NCBI GenBank assembly: GCA_031257215.1
Contig: JAIRPC010000059.1
Location: forward strand, 1 to 7,020
Origin: Eubacteriales Family XIII. Incertae Sedis bacterium
GTDB taxonomy: Bacteria; Bacillota; Clostridia; Peptostreptococcales; Anaerovoracaceae
Length of the DNA stretch: 7,020 nucleotides
Direction: 5' to 3'
The notes under the pieces were generated by a model. It did not search any database. It had not been told where the DNA came from and was given only the letters and a program-made list of their open reading frames with translations. The stretch's first letter is position 1. Each line of letters starts with the position of its first letter. Shown piece after piece: positions 6,698 through 7,020 of this stretch. Both the position numbers and the translations under genes were made by a program.

Positions 6698-6756
6698 ATT
6701 GAAACCATTGCAGCGAATATGTTACCATAATAAAATCGAAAGGCAGGGTGAGAGAA

Positions 6757-6921
6757 ATGGCCGGCGGCAAGGAGATCAAAACGATAACCGACTATATGGG
6801 CGACGAAACAAGGGTCAGCCCCGCAGAGCGCGAGCAAATCGAATCCGAAGTGGCCCGAATCGGCAAGAGGGTAGAGGAACGGGAGAAACTGAAATGCGGC
6901 GAAGCAGAAGCACATGGATAA
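6757..6921 (+). CDS. Small hypothetical protein, possibly antitoxin-like N-terminal segment
   Basis: A 54-residue, highly charged, soluble, probably helical product with no signal peptide or membrane segment. The stretch KTITDYMGDETRVSPAERE (8-26) followed by a helix ending GKRVEEREK (36-44) resembles, by eye, the region that precedes the helix-turn-helix in some XRE-type antitoxins; the HTH itself is absent and the last ten residues look unrelated. It may therefore be a complete small protein, or an HTH gene cut short by a frameshift. GGGTGAG (6746-6752) lies just upstream of the ATG and is an acceptable ribosome site. It overlaps the next ORF by 28 bases, suggesting coupling. Function is not known. 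Confidence 0.5.
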   Translation: MAGGKEIKTITDYMGDETRVSPAEREQIESEVARIGKRVEEREKLKCGEAEAHG

Positions 6922-7020
6922 CCGACTCAATCGGCAGGCAAGGGCTGGCAGCAGCCAAAATGCGCGCGGAAATCATGATGGCGCTGCAATCTTACCGCGC
7001 CGAAAACGGCATAACCCAGG
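6894..7020 (+). CDS. Partial ORF, probable XRE-type helix-turn-helix protein (runs off the window)
   Basis: Forty-two codons are open from the ATG at 6894 to the window edge. GGGAG (6881-6885) is a good ribosome site 8 bases upstream, inside the preceding small ORF. The N-terminal 20 residues are basic and unremarkable. The end, ALQSYRAENGITQ (30-42), looks like the first helix of an XRE-family HTH, where a (Y/L)R.E.GLTQ pattern is common, so the rest of the DNA-binding domain would lie beyond the window. With the small overlapping ORF upstream, a regulator or toxin-antitoxin-like pair is possible, but no toxin is visible here. Confidence 0.45.
   Translation, partial: MRRSRSTWITDSIGRQGLAAAKMRAEIMMALQSYRAENGITQ

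Noticed and set aside
6619..6930. Minus-strand open frame of 103 codons opposite the small ORFs at the right end
   Set aside because: It covers the nested inverted repeat and runs antisense to two + strand ORFs that have ribosome sites and lie behind a good promoter. Its Phe/Cys-rich N-terminus does not look like a signal peptide followed by a known domain.

Overview
The window reads as a GC-rich bacterial chromosome segment, most likely from a high-GC member of the Bacillota (Clostridia-like). The reasons are the yraN-comM-dprA gene order, the style of the TrkA/TrkH pair, near-consensus sigma-70/sigma-A promoters in AT-rich spacers, and purine-rich Shine-Dalgarno sites. This placement is an inference; no rRNA or other decisive marker is present.

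Layout, all genes on the + strand. Positions 1-144 are a leader with a partial promoter and small GC hairpins. Positions 145-2976 are a two-gene potassium uptake unit: trkA, a cytosolic gating subunit with duplicated NAD-binding and ligand-binding domains, and trkH, the membrane channel subunit with four selectivity-filter loops. Positions 2977-3213 are an AT-rich spacer holding inverted repeats, a very good promoter (TTGACA-N17-TATAGT) and a short 10-base-period repeat just before the next gene. Positions 3214-6300 are a tightly packed, translationally coupled operon: yraN (putative nuclease-like UPF0102 protein), comM/yifB (AAA+ Mg-chelatase-like ATPase) and dprA (single-strand DNA-binding RecA loader). 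These act on incoming or single-stranded DNA, so the operon is a core natural-transformation/recombination cluster.

Positions 6301-6756 hold no convincing gene. The first 250 bases are less GC-rich and carry only small palindromes. A second good promoter (TTTACA-N17-TATACT) follows at 6551-6579, then a compact nested inverted-repeat block (6605-6697) that would lie in the 5' leader of the transcript. Downstream are a 54-codon ORF (6757-6921) and an overlapping ORF that runs off the window (6894 onward). The partial ORF ends in what looks like the start of an XRE-type helix-turn-helix, and the small ORF resembles the N-terminal part of antitoxin-like HTH proteins. This right end looks like accessory DNA joined to a conserved housekeeping region, and it is where an undescribed element is most likely. 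The five large genes are ordinary family members, apart from a Gly/Ala/Cys-rich linker in ComM.
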